Assembly: GCF_001021165.1 (NCBI RefSeq)
Contig: NZ_AZAY01000027.1
Coordinates: forward strand, 1-46,010
Reading direction: 5' to 3'
DNA from: Marinitoga sp. 1197
GTDB taxonomy: Bacteria; Thermotogota; Thermotogae; Petrotogales; Petrotogaceae
Length of the DNA: 46,010 bases
Within the stretch, counting starts at the first letter, position 1. Every line of letters starts with the position of its first letter. Under the pieces are notes generated by a model, which did not search any database, was not told the DNA's origin, and worked only from the letters and a program-made list of their open reading frames with translations. Shown here one piece after another: positions 15,994-23,207 of the stretch. A program made the translations under genes and the position numbers.

Positions 15994-18213
15994 ATGTCCT
16001 GGAATAAATTTGCTAATACTATGGGTACTTTAATTGTATATTTGTTGGTTATTGGTGGAGCTATTGTAATGGCAATGCCATTTGCCTGGATGGTTGTAAC
16101 TTCATTTAAAACCGGTAGCGAAATAGCACAATGGCCACCAAGATGGACATCAAAAAATTTCAAATCTGAAATTTCAGTAAACATTAAAAATGTACCTTCA
16201 ACAACACTTGGCAATCAGGGAAGTCTTAGTTTAGCTGAATTCAGAGCCTCTCAAAGTGGAGAGATATATAATCCGTATAAAAAGGTTTTTATCGTTGAAG
16301 ATGATCCAATAAAAAGAGGTTTAGTTACCTTAACTTTTACAAAAATAAATTATGCTGATAATGAAAACATCAATACTTTAATTAAAGAAATAAAAGAATA
16401 TAATGCTAAATTTCCTTTGATAAAAGAATTATCCAATAAAATAAATCTATTAAAAGAAAATCCACAAAGTTTTGAGAATTTTTATTTCGGCTTATATTCA
16501 TCCTCAAATGGATTATTTAAAAAATCTCAAATATTAAAATCACTGGATAAAGAAATTAAAAATTCTATCAATTACATTGATAAATTTTTAAAGATTTCTT
16601 TAAATAGAGTCCCATATCTCAGAGTTAAAGATACTGATAACTCAGTAATAAAAAATGAAAAATTAAGAAAAAAGGATGAGTTAAAAAATTATCTTTTAAA
16701 ATTAAAAAACAGTTTATCCGACGTATCTGCTTTAATAGAAAATTTTTCAAAAGGTACTGGAATAATTTCAAATGATGAAATTTCTCATATAATTGAAAAA
16801 TTAAATTCTATCAATTTTGTATCATTCACTGATATGTATTTAAGAAATGTCAATAGATTACTGGAAAAAAATATTTATAATTCAATAATCTATAACAAAA
16901 ATTCTTTGAAATTTAAAGCATTTTTTGAAAATAAATTTAATGATGTTCAAAAATATACCTCTAATGACTTAACAATACAATTCAAGGTTCCAACTAAAGA
17001 AATAATGAAAGCTAATTTCCTCAAAAAACTTGAATCATCAGATATACCAGATGAATTAAAAAATGAAATAGATAAAAATATCGATATATTAAAAATTAAA
17101 GATAACTTTGTATTAAATTTAGAACACGACTTTAATGACCAAGTATTATCTATTTTAAATATCAATTCAGAAGATTTATCGCGAGCATTGATGATAATCA
17201 GAAGTCTTTCTAAAATAAATAATGTAAATGTTGATAATATCAATAACTATTTAAATACTTTTGATCTTGACTTTATAAATGAAAAAAATATCGATAAATC
17301 AAAATTATTAAAACTGTCTAGCATCAGAAATGACTATAATAAAATCCTTGAAAAATTCAATAAGGTTTATTCAGATTCAATTTCCATAGTTAATTTAATT
17401 AAAGCACCTTCTTTTATTGATAAAGTTTATTATAGAAACTATTCTACTATTGAAATATATTATAAAGATTCATATGCTGTATGGTTTCTTGACGATATAC
17501 CAACAATGAAAGCTAATTTTACGCCAACAGAAATCTTTTCAAATGTTTTTCAAAACTATGTTGATGCATGGAACGCTGCACCTTTTTCAAAATATTATAT
17601 AAATACCTTATTCATGGCAACATCTACAACTATTCTTGAGATTATTATTGCATCAATGGCCGCTTTTGCATTTGCTAAACTTGAATTCTGGGGTAAAAAT
17701 ATTTTATTCACATTATTTTTAGCAACAATGATGGTTCCAGGGGAAGTTATGCTTGTTCCAAACTTTATAACAATAAGTAAATTTAGATGGCTTGATACAT
17801 ATTATGCATTAATAATACCGTGGATAGTCAGTGTATTTGCTATATTTTTATTAAGACAACAGTTTTTGACAATTCCAAATGATTTATGGGACGCTGCTAA
17901 AATAGATGGGAGTTCAAGCTGGCGATTCTTATGGACTGTTATGGTTCCTTTAAGTAAACCTGCATTAATTACAGGTGCTTTATTAAAATTTGTAGGAAGT
18001 TGGAATGCATTCTTATGGGTATTAATCGTTACCAAGTCTCCAGAAATGCGCACCTTAGCTGTAGGATTACAAACATTTACAACAGAATCCGGTACATTAT
18101 ATAATCTATTAATGGCTGCTTCGACATTCTCTGTAATTCCAATAATTATATTGTTTATTTTCATGCAAAAGTACTTCGTGGCAGGAATAGCACGTTCAGG
18201 ATTGAAAGGATAA
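15994..18213 (+). CDS. Sugar ABC transporter permease, MalG type, with ~460-residue extracytoplasmic insertion
   Basis: The second membrane subunit of the importer. MalG-type permeases have about 280 residues; this one has 739. The family start is normal: membrane helix ~10-33, then SFKTGSEIAQWPPRW. The normal continuation PTEIFSNVFQNYVDAWNAAPFSKYYINT only appears at about residue 509. Between them lie roughly 460 residues rich in Lys, Asn, Ile and Leu, without membrane helices, apparently helical and presumably facing outward as the first periplasmic loop. The rest is canonical, including the EAA loop WDAAKIDGSSSWRFLWTVMVP and the LKG end. The frame is continuous, so this is a real insertion and not a frameshifted fusion. 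Ribosome site AAGGGGG precedes the ATG. Confidence 0.9.
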   Translation: MSWNKFANTMGTLIVYLLVIGGAIVMAMPFAWMVVTSFKTGSEIAQWPPRWTSKNFKSEISVNIKNVPSTTLGNQGSLSLAEFRASQSGEIYNPYKKVFIVEDDPIKRGLVTLTFTKINYADNENINTLIKEIKEYNAKFPLIKELSNKINLLKENPQSFENFYFGLYSSSNGLFKKSQILKSLDKEIKNSINYIDKFLKISLNRVPYLRVKDTDNSVIKNEKLRKKDELKNYLLKLKNSLSDVSALIENFSKGTGIISNDEISHIIEKLNSINFVSFTDMYLRNVNRLLEKNIYNSIIYNKNSLKFKAFFENKFNDVQKYTSNDLTIQFKVPTKEIMKANFLKKLESSDIPDELKNEIDKNIDILKIKDNFVLNLEHDFNDQVLSILNINSEDLSRALMIIRSLSKINNVNVDNINNYLNTFDLDFINEKNIDKSKLLKLSSIRNDYNKILEKFNKVYSDSISIVNLIKAPSFIDKVYYRNYSTIEIYYKDSYAVWFLDDIPTMKANFTPTEIFSNVFQNYVDAWNAAPFSKYYINTLFMATSTTILEIIIASMAAFAFAKLEFWGKNILFTLFLATMMVPGEVMLVPNFITISKFRWLDTYYALIIPWIVSVFAIFLLRQQFLTIPNDLWDAAKIDGSSSWRFLWTVMVPLSKPALITGALLKFVGSWNAFLWVLIVTKSPEMRTLAVGLQTFTTESGTLYNLLMAASTFSVIPIIILFIFMQKYFVAGIARSGLKG

Positions 18214-18215
18214 AT

Positions 18216-18560
18216 ATGGAAAGAAAAAAAATCATTGTCGGTAAAAAAAAGAAAAAAAGAAAAAATATTAATTTTGTAAAAGTTATAATACTATTTTCTA
18301 TTATATTTGTTATAATATATTTCAGCATTCAAATGATTCGTATGCTATTCATTTATAATGAATTAGTAAATGAATATAAAAAAACTCGCAATGAATTTGA
18401 ACATTTACAAAAACGTCTTTATGAAATAGAAAAAGAAAGGGATATGATAAAAAAATTATTAGAAGAAAAGGGTGTGACAATAGAAAATGGAAAAATTAAT
18501 TATAACTACGTCCCACAAACCATCGAAGGAACAACTACAGCGAGCCAAACAACTCGCTAA
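18216..18560 (+). CDS. FtsB/DivIC-like septum-formation-initiator protein
   Basis: A 114-residue bitopic membrane protein. It has a very basic cytoplasmic N-terminus (KKKKKRK), one membrane helix at about residues 22-42, then a coiled coil (NEFEHLQKRLYEIEKERD) and a short flexible tail. This is the layout of FtsB/DivIC/FtsL, which form a trimeric divisome complex, but the sequence is too simple to separate it from other small coiled-coil membrane proteins. It starts three bases after the permease stop, behind AAAGGAT. Its last 74 bases are also the beginning of the next gene in another frame. Confidence 0.6.
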   Translation: MERKKIIVGKKKKKRKNINFVKVIILFSIIFVIIYFSIQMIRMLFIYNELVNEYKKTRNEFEHLQKRLYEIEKERDMIKKLLEEKGVTIENGKINYNYVPQTIEGTTTASQTTR

Positions 18561-19248
18561 AAAATATGGTTTAATATATAAAAACAGAAGACATTTAAAA
18601 ACCGGTAATATATTCTTTGTTGTAGAAAAGAATTTAACCGTAAAAGTAAAAAAGAATGACTTTGAATTTTTCTTTCATCCTTCTATTGTAAAAATAAGAA
18701 TGAAAAATTTTGTGTCAGATAAAAAAGATTATTTACTGAATAATTTAGAATTAAAAGGAAATGAAATTATTTTAGATTTAACTTTTGGTCTTGGTAGTGA
18801 AGCTTTATTAATTGCTTCTCAATTAGACAATGGAAAATTAATTGGTCTTGAAGGTTCATTCCCTATATATTTTGTTGTTAAAGAAAGTATAAATTATTAT
18901 CCATATAAAATAAAATGGTTAAAAGAAGCTTCAAATAAAATTGAAGTAATAAATGATAATTATAAACACTTTATAAGAAATCAAAAGGATAAAAGTTATG
19001 ATATTATATATTGTGATCCAATGTTTGAAAATCCCGTATTTGAATCTTCTGCGCTAAACCCATTGAGAAAGTTTGCTGTTTATGAAACATTAGAACCTTC
19101 AGACATCGAAGAAATGAAAAGAGTTGCAAAAAGTAAAGTTATTGTAAAAGCTCATGTAAAGGATTCTATATGGAATAAATATAAATTTGATAAAATTGAC
19201 GGGAGCAAAAATTCAGGTGTGTTTTACGGGGTGATTTATATAAAATGA
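18487..19248 (+). CDS. RsmJ-like class I SAM-dependent methyltransferase (DUF548 family)
   Basis: A 253-residue SAM methyltransferase resembling RsmJ, the 16S rRNA m2G1516 enzyme, and its Gram-positive YpiP-like relatives. The N-terminal ITTSHKPSKEQLQRAKQLAKKY is typical of the thermophile/Firmicute branch. The SAM motif is ILDLTFGLGSEALLIAS (about residues 95-110), followed by GLEGS, and the catalytic motif is IIYCDPMFENP, equivalent to DPMYP in RsmJ. The start at 18487 is preferred because the TTSHKP segment is family-conserved, which forces a 74-base overlap with the preceding gene. A GGGTG lies about 14 bases upstream. It overlaps miaA by four bases (ATGA). The exact rRNA or other target is not shown by sequence. 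Confidence 0.8.
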   Translation: MEKLIITTSHKPSKEQLQRAKQLAKKYGLIYKNRRHLKTGNIFFVVEKNLTVKVKKNDFEFFFHPSIVKIRMKNFVSDKKDYLLNNLELKGNEIILDLTFGLGSEALLIASQLDNGKLIGLEGSFPIYFVVKESINYYPYKIKWLKEASNKIEVINDNYKHFIRNQKDKSYDIIYCDPMFENPVFESSALNPLRKFAVYETLEPSDIEEMKRVAKSKVIVKAHVKDSIWNKYKFDKIDGSKNSGVFYGVIYIK

Positions 19249-20147
19249 AAATACCTGTAATATTAGGTCCTACCGCAGTTGGCAAAACTGGAATTCTCAC
19301 AGAGTTTGGAGATGATTTTGAAGTTGTATCTTGTGATTCAAGACAAATATATAAATATATGGACATCGGTACCGCAAAACCTACAAAATATGAACAGAAA
19401 AAAATCAAACATCATTTGATTGATTTTATAGAACCAAATCAATATTATAATGCATATATGTATAGATTAGATGCTTTAAAGAGTATTGAAGATATTTTAA
19501 ATAGAGGAAAAATTCCAATAATATCAGGTGGAACTGGATTATATTTCGATTCTATATATAAAGGTTTTTTTGAATCACCGTCTTCGTTAACATTAAGAAG
19601 TTATTTAAGAAAATTAGAGGAAAAACAACCAGGAATCATAAGAGAAATATTAAAAGATGTTGATCCTGAAAGTTATTTAAGAATACATCAAAATGATTTA
19701 AAACGAAGTATCAGAGCTTTAGAAATATATATTATATCTGGAAAAAGAATGTCTGAATTAATAAAAAATCACAAAGCACATTCCCCCTATGAATTTAATA
19801 TAATTATACTGGATAGAGATAGAAAAGAGCTTCATGAAAGAATAAATTTAAGAGTTGAATTAATGATAAAAAATGGATTAATTGATGAAGTAAAAAAACT
19901 AATTGACATGGGATATAACAAAAACTTAAATTCTTTGAATACTATTGGATATAAAGAAGTATTAGAATATATTGAGGGGAAATATGATTATGATAAAATG
20001 ATACATCTTATAAAAAGAAATACAAGACGTTATGCCAGACGGCAGATTATATATTTTAGAGGATATGATAATGCAGTATGGATAAATTTATCAGAAGAAA
20101 AATATGTGATAAAGAAAATTAGAGATTTGATTTTTTTAAATTTATAA
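19245..20147 (+). CDS. miaA: tRNA dimethylallyltransferase MiaA
   Basis: MiaA adds a dimethylallyl group to A37 of tRNAs reading UNN codons. The 300-residue protein has the P-loop GPTAVGKT (residues 8-15), the prenyl-acceptor motif CDSRQIYKYMDIGTAKP, HHLIDFIEPN, GGTGLYFDSI and the C-terminal RRYARRQIIYFR. Translation is coupled to the methyltransferase by an ATGA overlap. hfq follows after 33 bases, a miaA-hfq order shared with many bacteria. Confidence 0.97.
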   Translation: MKIPVILGPTAVGKTGILTEFGDDFEVVSCDSRQIYKYMDIGTAKPTKYEQKKIKHHLIDFIEPNQYYNAYMYRLDALKSIEDILNRGKIPIISGGTGLYFDSIYKGFFESPSSLTLRSYLRKLEEKQPGIIREILKDVDPESYLRIHQNDLKRSIRALEIYIISGKRMSELIKNHKAHSPYEFNIIILDRDRKELHERINLRVELMIKNGLIDEVKKLIDMGYNKNLNSLNTIGYKEVLEYIEGKYDYDKMIHLIKRNTRRYARRQIIYFRGYDNAVWINLSEEKYVIKKIRDLIFLNL

Positions 20148-20180
20148 TTAATTAAAATTCATCTTAAAGGGGGAGTTAAA

Positions 20181-20420
20181 ATGGCTGAAAAATTTAATTT
20201 ACAAGAAAGATTTTTAAATTTGTTGAGAACAAATAAAATTGAATGTAAAATTTACTTTGAAGGCGGATTTCAAACAACTGGTTTTATAAAATCCTTTGAT
20301 AATTTTACCATATTACTGGAAAAAAAAGGACAGCAATCGCTTGTATATAAACATGCGATAAAAATGATTGTACCAATGAAATATGTAAGATTATTCCAGC
20401 AAGATAACAGTGGACAATAA
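20181..20420 (+). CDS. hfq: RNA chaperone Hfq
   Basis: A 79-residue Sm-like protein forming a hexamer that binds small RNAs and mRNAs. Sm1 is represented by CKIYFEGGFQTTGFIKSFDNFTILLE, too long to quote beyond its turn GFIKSFDNF; Sm2 is YKHAIKMIVP, nearly the canonical YKHAI signature. The C-terminal tail is short, as in thermophiles and Gram-positives. AAAGGGGGAG is the ribosome site. It is probably cotranscribed with miaA. Confidence 0.97.
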   Translation: MAEKFNLQERFLNLLRTNKIECKIYFEGGFQTTGFIKSFDNFTILLEKKGQQSLVYKHAIKMIVPMKYVRLFQQDNSGQ

Positions 20421-20451
20421 GCTTAATTTATAATAATAGAATAATCAATTT

Positions 20452-20477
20452 TATCCAGAAGATTTTTCTTCTGGATA
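20452..20477 (+). other. 10-bp hairpin between hfq and the M23 peptidase gene
   Basis: TATCCAGAAG (20452-20461) pairs perfectly with CTTCTGGATA (20468-20477) around a 6-base loop. There is no T-run behind it, so it is not a standard intrinsic terminator. It lies in the leader of the following gene and a TATAAT is at 20429-20434, so it could be a 5' mRNA stabiliser, an attenuator or an Hfq-related site; its role is unknown. Confidence 0.5.
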
Positions 20478-20504
20478 GTTGAGTATATATTTAGGAGGTA
20501 TGTT

Positions 20505-21497
20505 ATGAAAAAATTATTTATTATTTTGATTATTCTTTTTAGTTTCGTTTTATCTTTTTCACAAAGATTCTTACCACCAGTAAAAGATTCATATCTTACT
20601 TCATCTTTTGGAGAATACAGAGATACTGGGGATAAACCTCATTTTCACCTTGGTATTGATTTTTCATCATTTTCAAGAATTGGATATCCTGTAAATGCAG
20701 CTGCTGATGGTTATGTATATAAGATATGGTTAAACCACAAAGTTTATGGAAATACTATTTTTCTATATCATCCAGATTATGATTTAATAACTGTTTATGC
20801 ACATTTAAATTCGTTTAAAGGTATACTATCCGAAATTGCTAATTCTGTAATCAGCGAGGTTGGAAATACTTTTGCAGAAGTTAAATTTCCTGAGGATGAA
20901 ATTAGAGTATCAAAAGGTGAAGAAATTGCCTATTCAGGAAAATCTGGAGAAGCAGAAGTTCCACATGTGCATTTTGAAGTTAGAGAACTCAGAAAATCTG
21001 GAAATGAAGAAATTGAAATTGTTAGAGACGCTTTAGAATTTGTTGATTATATTGAAATGAGACCAAGGAAATTAGAAGCTCTTGAAATCAGGTCAAATAA
21101 TAGAACATTTAAATTACTTGAAGATCAAATTACTGAAATTCCATTTGCTACTCTTCCAAAATTAGAAGTAAAAGCTGATGAAAAAATTGGAAATAATACG
21201 AAAATTATTCCAAGAAAAATTTCCCTACGCGTAAACGATGAGCTTGTTTATGAAATTGAATTTGATGCTATTAGAGCAGATGAAATGTATTCAGCCAATA
21301 CTGTTTTTGGATATGGATCAAATATTTTTACGTACTGGCTTAAGTTATATTCATCATCATTCATAACTCCTATTAAAGTAAATAGATGGAATGAAATTGC
21401 ATTTACATTAAAAGATAGAAATCCTGCTGAATTAATTCTTGAAGATATATGGGGAAGTGTAAAAGTTTATAAATTAGTATTGGTAAAAGAAATGTAA
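20505..21497 (+). CDS. Secreted M23-family (LytM-type) metallopeptidase
   Basis: A 330-residue secreted protein with a clear signal peptide (MKK, hydrophobic core to about residue 18, then FSQ). The peptidase M23 domain spans about residues 25-185. Zinc ligands are in the HxxxD motif at H48-D52 (HLGID) and the HxH motif at H154/H156 (PHVHFE), with YAHL in between, so it looks catalytically complete. Such enzymes cleave peptide cross-links in peptidoglycan. A loop of about 50 residues (GILSEIANSVISEVGN...) is inserted before the last strand. The C-terminal 140 residues form a beta-rich domain that I do not recognise. AGGAGG precedes the ATG. It appears to be a single-gene unit. Confidence 0.88.
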   Translation: MKKLFIILIILFSFVLSFSQRFLPPVKDSYLTSSFGEYRDTGDKPHFHLGIDFSSFSRIGYPVNAAADGYVYKIWLNHKVYGNTIFLYHPDYDLITVYAHLNSFKGILSEIANSVISEVGNTFAEVKFPEDEIRVSKGEEIAYSGKSGEAEVPHVHFEVRELRKSGNEEIEIVRDALEFVDYIEMRPRKLEALEIRSNNRTFKLLEDQITEIPFATLPKLEVKADEKIGNNTKIIPRKISLRVNDELVYEIEFDAIRADEMYSANTVFGYGSNIFTYWLKLYSSSFITPIKVNRWNEIAFTLKDRNPAELILEDIWGSVKVYKLVLVKEM

Positions 21498-21559
21498 CTT
21501 AAAATACAATAGATTTTATTTTAAAATTAATTTTATATAAGTCTATTGATGTATATTTT

Positions 21560-21568
21560 TGGTATAAT
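21560..21568 (+). promoter_or_regulatory. Extended -10 promoter of metK-rpsT
   Basis: TGGTATAAT lies about 60 bases before the metK start. No clear -35 box is seen. The short A/T-rich leader leaves no room for a SAM riboswitch. Confidence 0.5.
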
Positions 21569-21626
21569 AGTAATCTGGATATCGATTAAATTATAATATA
21601 ATTAAAAATTAAAAGGAGGAAGAAAA

Positions 21627-22823
21627 TTGAAAAAAAGACTTTTCACAAGTGAAAGTGTTACTGAAGGGCACCCAGATAAAGTTGCTGACCAAATTTCAGA
21701 TGCAATATTAGATGCTTTATTAGAAAAAGATCCATTTTCAAGAGTTGCTGTTGAAACATTAGTAACAACTGGTGTTGCAATGGTAGCTGGAGAAATTTCG
21801 ACAAAAGCATATGTTGATATACCCAAAATTGTAAGACAAACAATTTTAGAAATTGGATATACACGAGCAAAATATGGTTTTGACGGTGAAACATCTGCTG
21901 TTTTAGTTTCAATTGATGAACAATCACCAGATATTGCTATGGGTGTAGATAAAGCATTAGAAGCTAAAAGTGGAGAAATAAAGGATGAAGACCCCTATGA
22001 AAAGTTAGGTGCTGGAGATCAGGGAATTATGTTTGGTTATGCTACAAATGAAACTCCAGAATTAATGCCATTACCTATAGTTTTAGCTCATAAATTGGCA
22101 TACAGATTATCAGAAGTTAGAAAAAATGGTACATTGAAATTTTTAAGACCTGATGGGAAAACACAGGTTACTGTAGAATATGATGAAAATGGTAAACCTA
22201 TTGAAGTTGAGACTGTATTAATCTCTACACAACATGAACCAGATTTTACTATAGAAGAAATAAGAGAAGCATTAATTGAACATGTAATAAAACCTATTAT
22301 TCCAGAAAATTTATTGACAAAAAATACAAGAATTCTGGTTAATCCAACTGGAAGATTTGTGTTAGGTGGTCCTCATGCTGATACCGGTTTAACAGGAAGA
22401 AAAATAATAGTCGATACATATGGTGGTTGGGTGCCACATGGAGGAGGAGCATTCTCTGGTAAAGATCCAACAAAAGTTGATAGATCCGCTCATTATATGG
22501 CTCGATATGTTGCAAAAAATATAGTAGCTGCTGGATTAGCTGATGAAGTTATGATTCAATTAGGTTATGCTATTGGTGTAGCGAAACCTGTTTCTATCTT
22601 AATTGATACCAAAGGAACTGCTAAAGTTGATGAAGAAAAATTATACAACGTTGTAACTGAAATGTTTGATTTTAGACCTGGTGCTATTATTAAAAATTTA
22701 GATTTATTAAAGCCAATGTATAAAAAGACCGCTGCTTATGGACATTTTGGAAGAAATGATGTAGAATTTCCATGGGAAAAGACCGATAAGGTTAATGAAT
22801 TAAAAGCTGCATTTGGATTATAA
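21627..22823 (+). CDS. metK: S-adenosylmethionine synthetase MetK
   Basis: MetK makes SAM from methionine and ATP. The protein is 398 aa, full length. Signatures are [20 protein letters not shown] at the N-terminus, [12 protein letters not shown] (about residues 127-138) and the phosphate loop [19 protein letters not shown] (~271-289). The start is TTG with AAAGGAGGAAG upstream, six to eight bases away; ATG alternatives inside the gene would remove conserved residues. SAM from this enzyme feeds the several methyltransferases in the window. rpsT follows after 31 bases. Confidence 0.98.
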   Translation: MKKRLFTSESVTEGHPDKVADQISDAILDALLEKDPFSRVAVETLVTTGVAMVAGEISTKAYVDIPKIVRQTILEIGYTRAKYGFDGETSAVLVSIDEQSPDIAMGVDKALEAKSGEIKDEDPYEKLGAGDQGIMFGYATNETPELMPLPIVLAHKLAYRLSEVRKNGTLKFLRPDGKTQVTVEYDENGKPIEVETVLISTQHEPDFTIEEIREALIEHVIKPIIPENLLTKNTRILVNPTGRFVLGGPHADTGLTGRKIIVDTYGGWVPHGGGAFSGKDPTKVDRSAHYMARYVAKNIVAAGLADEVMIQLGYAIGVAKPVSILIDTKGTAKVDEEKLYNVVTEMFDFRPGAIIKNLDLLKPMYKKTAAYGHFGRNDVEFPWEKTDKVNELKAAFGL

Positions 22824-22854
22824 TAATAAAATAATATAAAGGAGGAATTTTAAC

Positions 22855-23136
22855 GTGCCAAATGTAAAATCTGCTAAAAAAAGAGTAAGACAAACAGCTA
22901 AAAGAAGATTGAGAAACAAAAGTTATAAAACAAGAGTTAAAAACTCTATCAAAAAGGTATTATTAGCTATTGAAGAAAAGCAGGAAAAAGAAGTTTTAAA
23001 TGAATTGTTAAGCAATGCTTTCTCTGTTATAGACAAAGCTGCTAAAAAAGGTGTTATACATAGAAATAACGCAAATAGAAAAAAAGCAAGATTGACAAAA
23101 AGAGTTAAAGAATATTTAGGCGAAACTGAAAAGTAA
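22855..23136 (+). CDS. rpsT: 30S ribosomal protein S20
   Basis: A small, very basic helical protein that binds 16S rRNA. The 93 residues start with [20 protein letters not shown], the conserved S20 opening, and contain [19 protein letters not shown] near the end. The start is GTG behind AAAGGAGGAAT. A strong terminator follows six bases after the stop. Confidence 0.97.
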   Translation: MPNVKSAKKRVRQTAKRRLRNKSYKTRVKNSIKKVLLAIEEKQEKEVLNELLSNAFSVIDKAAKKGVIHRNNANRKKARLTKRVKEYLGETEK

Positions 23137-23137
23137 T

Positions 23138-23172
23138 AAAAAACTTCCCGAGAACATCGGGAAGTTTTTTTT
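23138..23172. terminator. Intrinsic terminator after rpsT
   Basis: AAAAACTTCCCGA and TCGGGAAGTTTTT form a long stem with a 5-base loop (GAACA), followed by further T residues. It lies between rpsT and the convergent phosphatase gene and, having A-runs on the left side, may work in both directions. Confidence 0.9.
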
Positions 23173-23207
23173 ACATATAAATATTCTCATTTAAAAGTTT
23201 TATTATT

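Noticed and set aside
17802-18164. 120-residue minus-strand frame
   Set aside because: It is the antisense shadow of the conserved MalG core, without ribosome site.
18213-18216. Frameshifted fusion explaining the oversized MalG-type protein
   Set aside because: The reading frame is continuous, the inserted part has matching codon habits, and the permease sequence resumes exactly where the family alignment continues, so it is a genuine insertion.
21498-21626. SAM riboswitch before metK
   Set aside because: The leader after the -10 box is under 60 bases and A/T-only, with none of the conserved riboswitch core segments.
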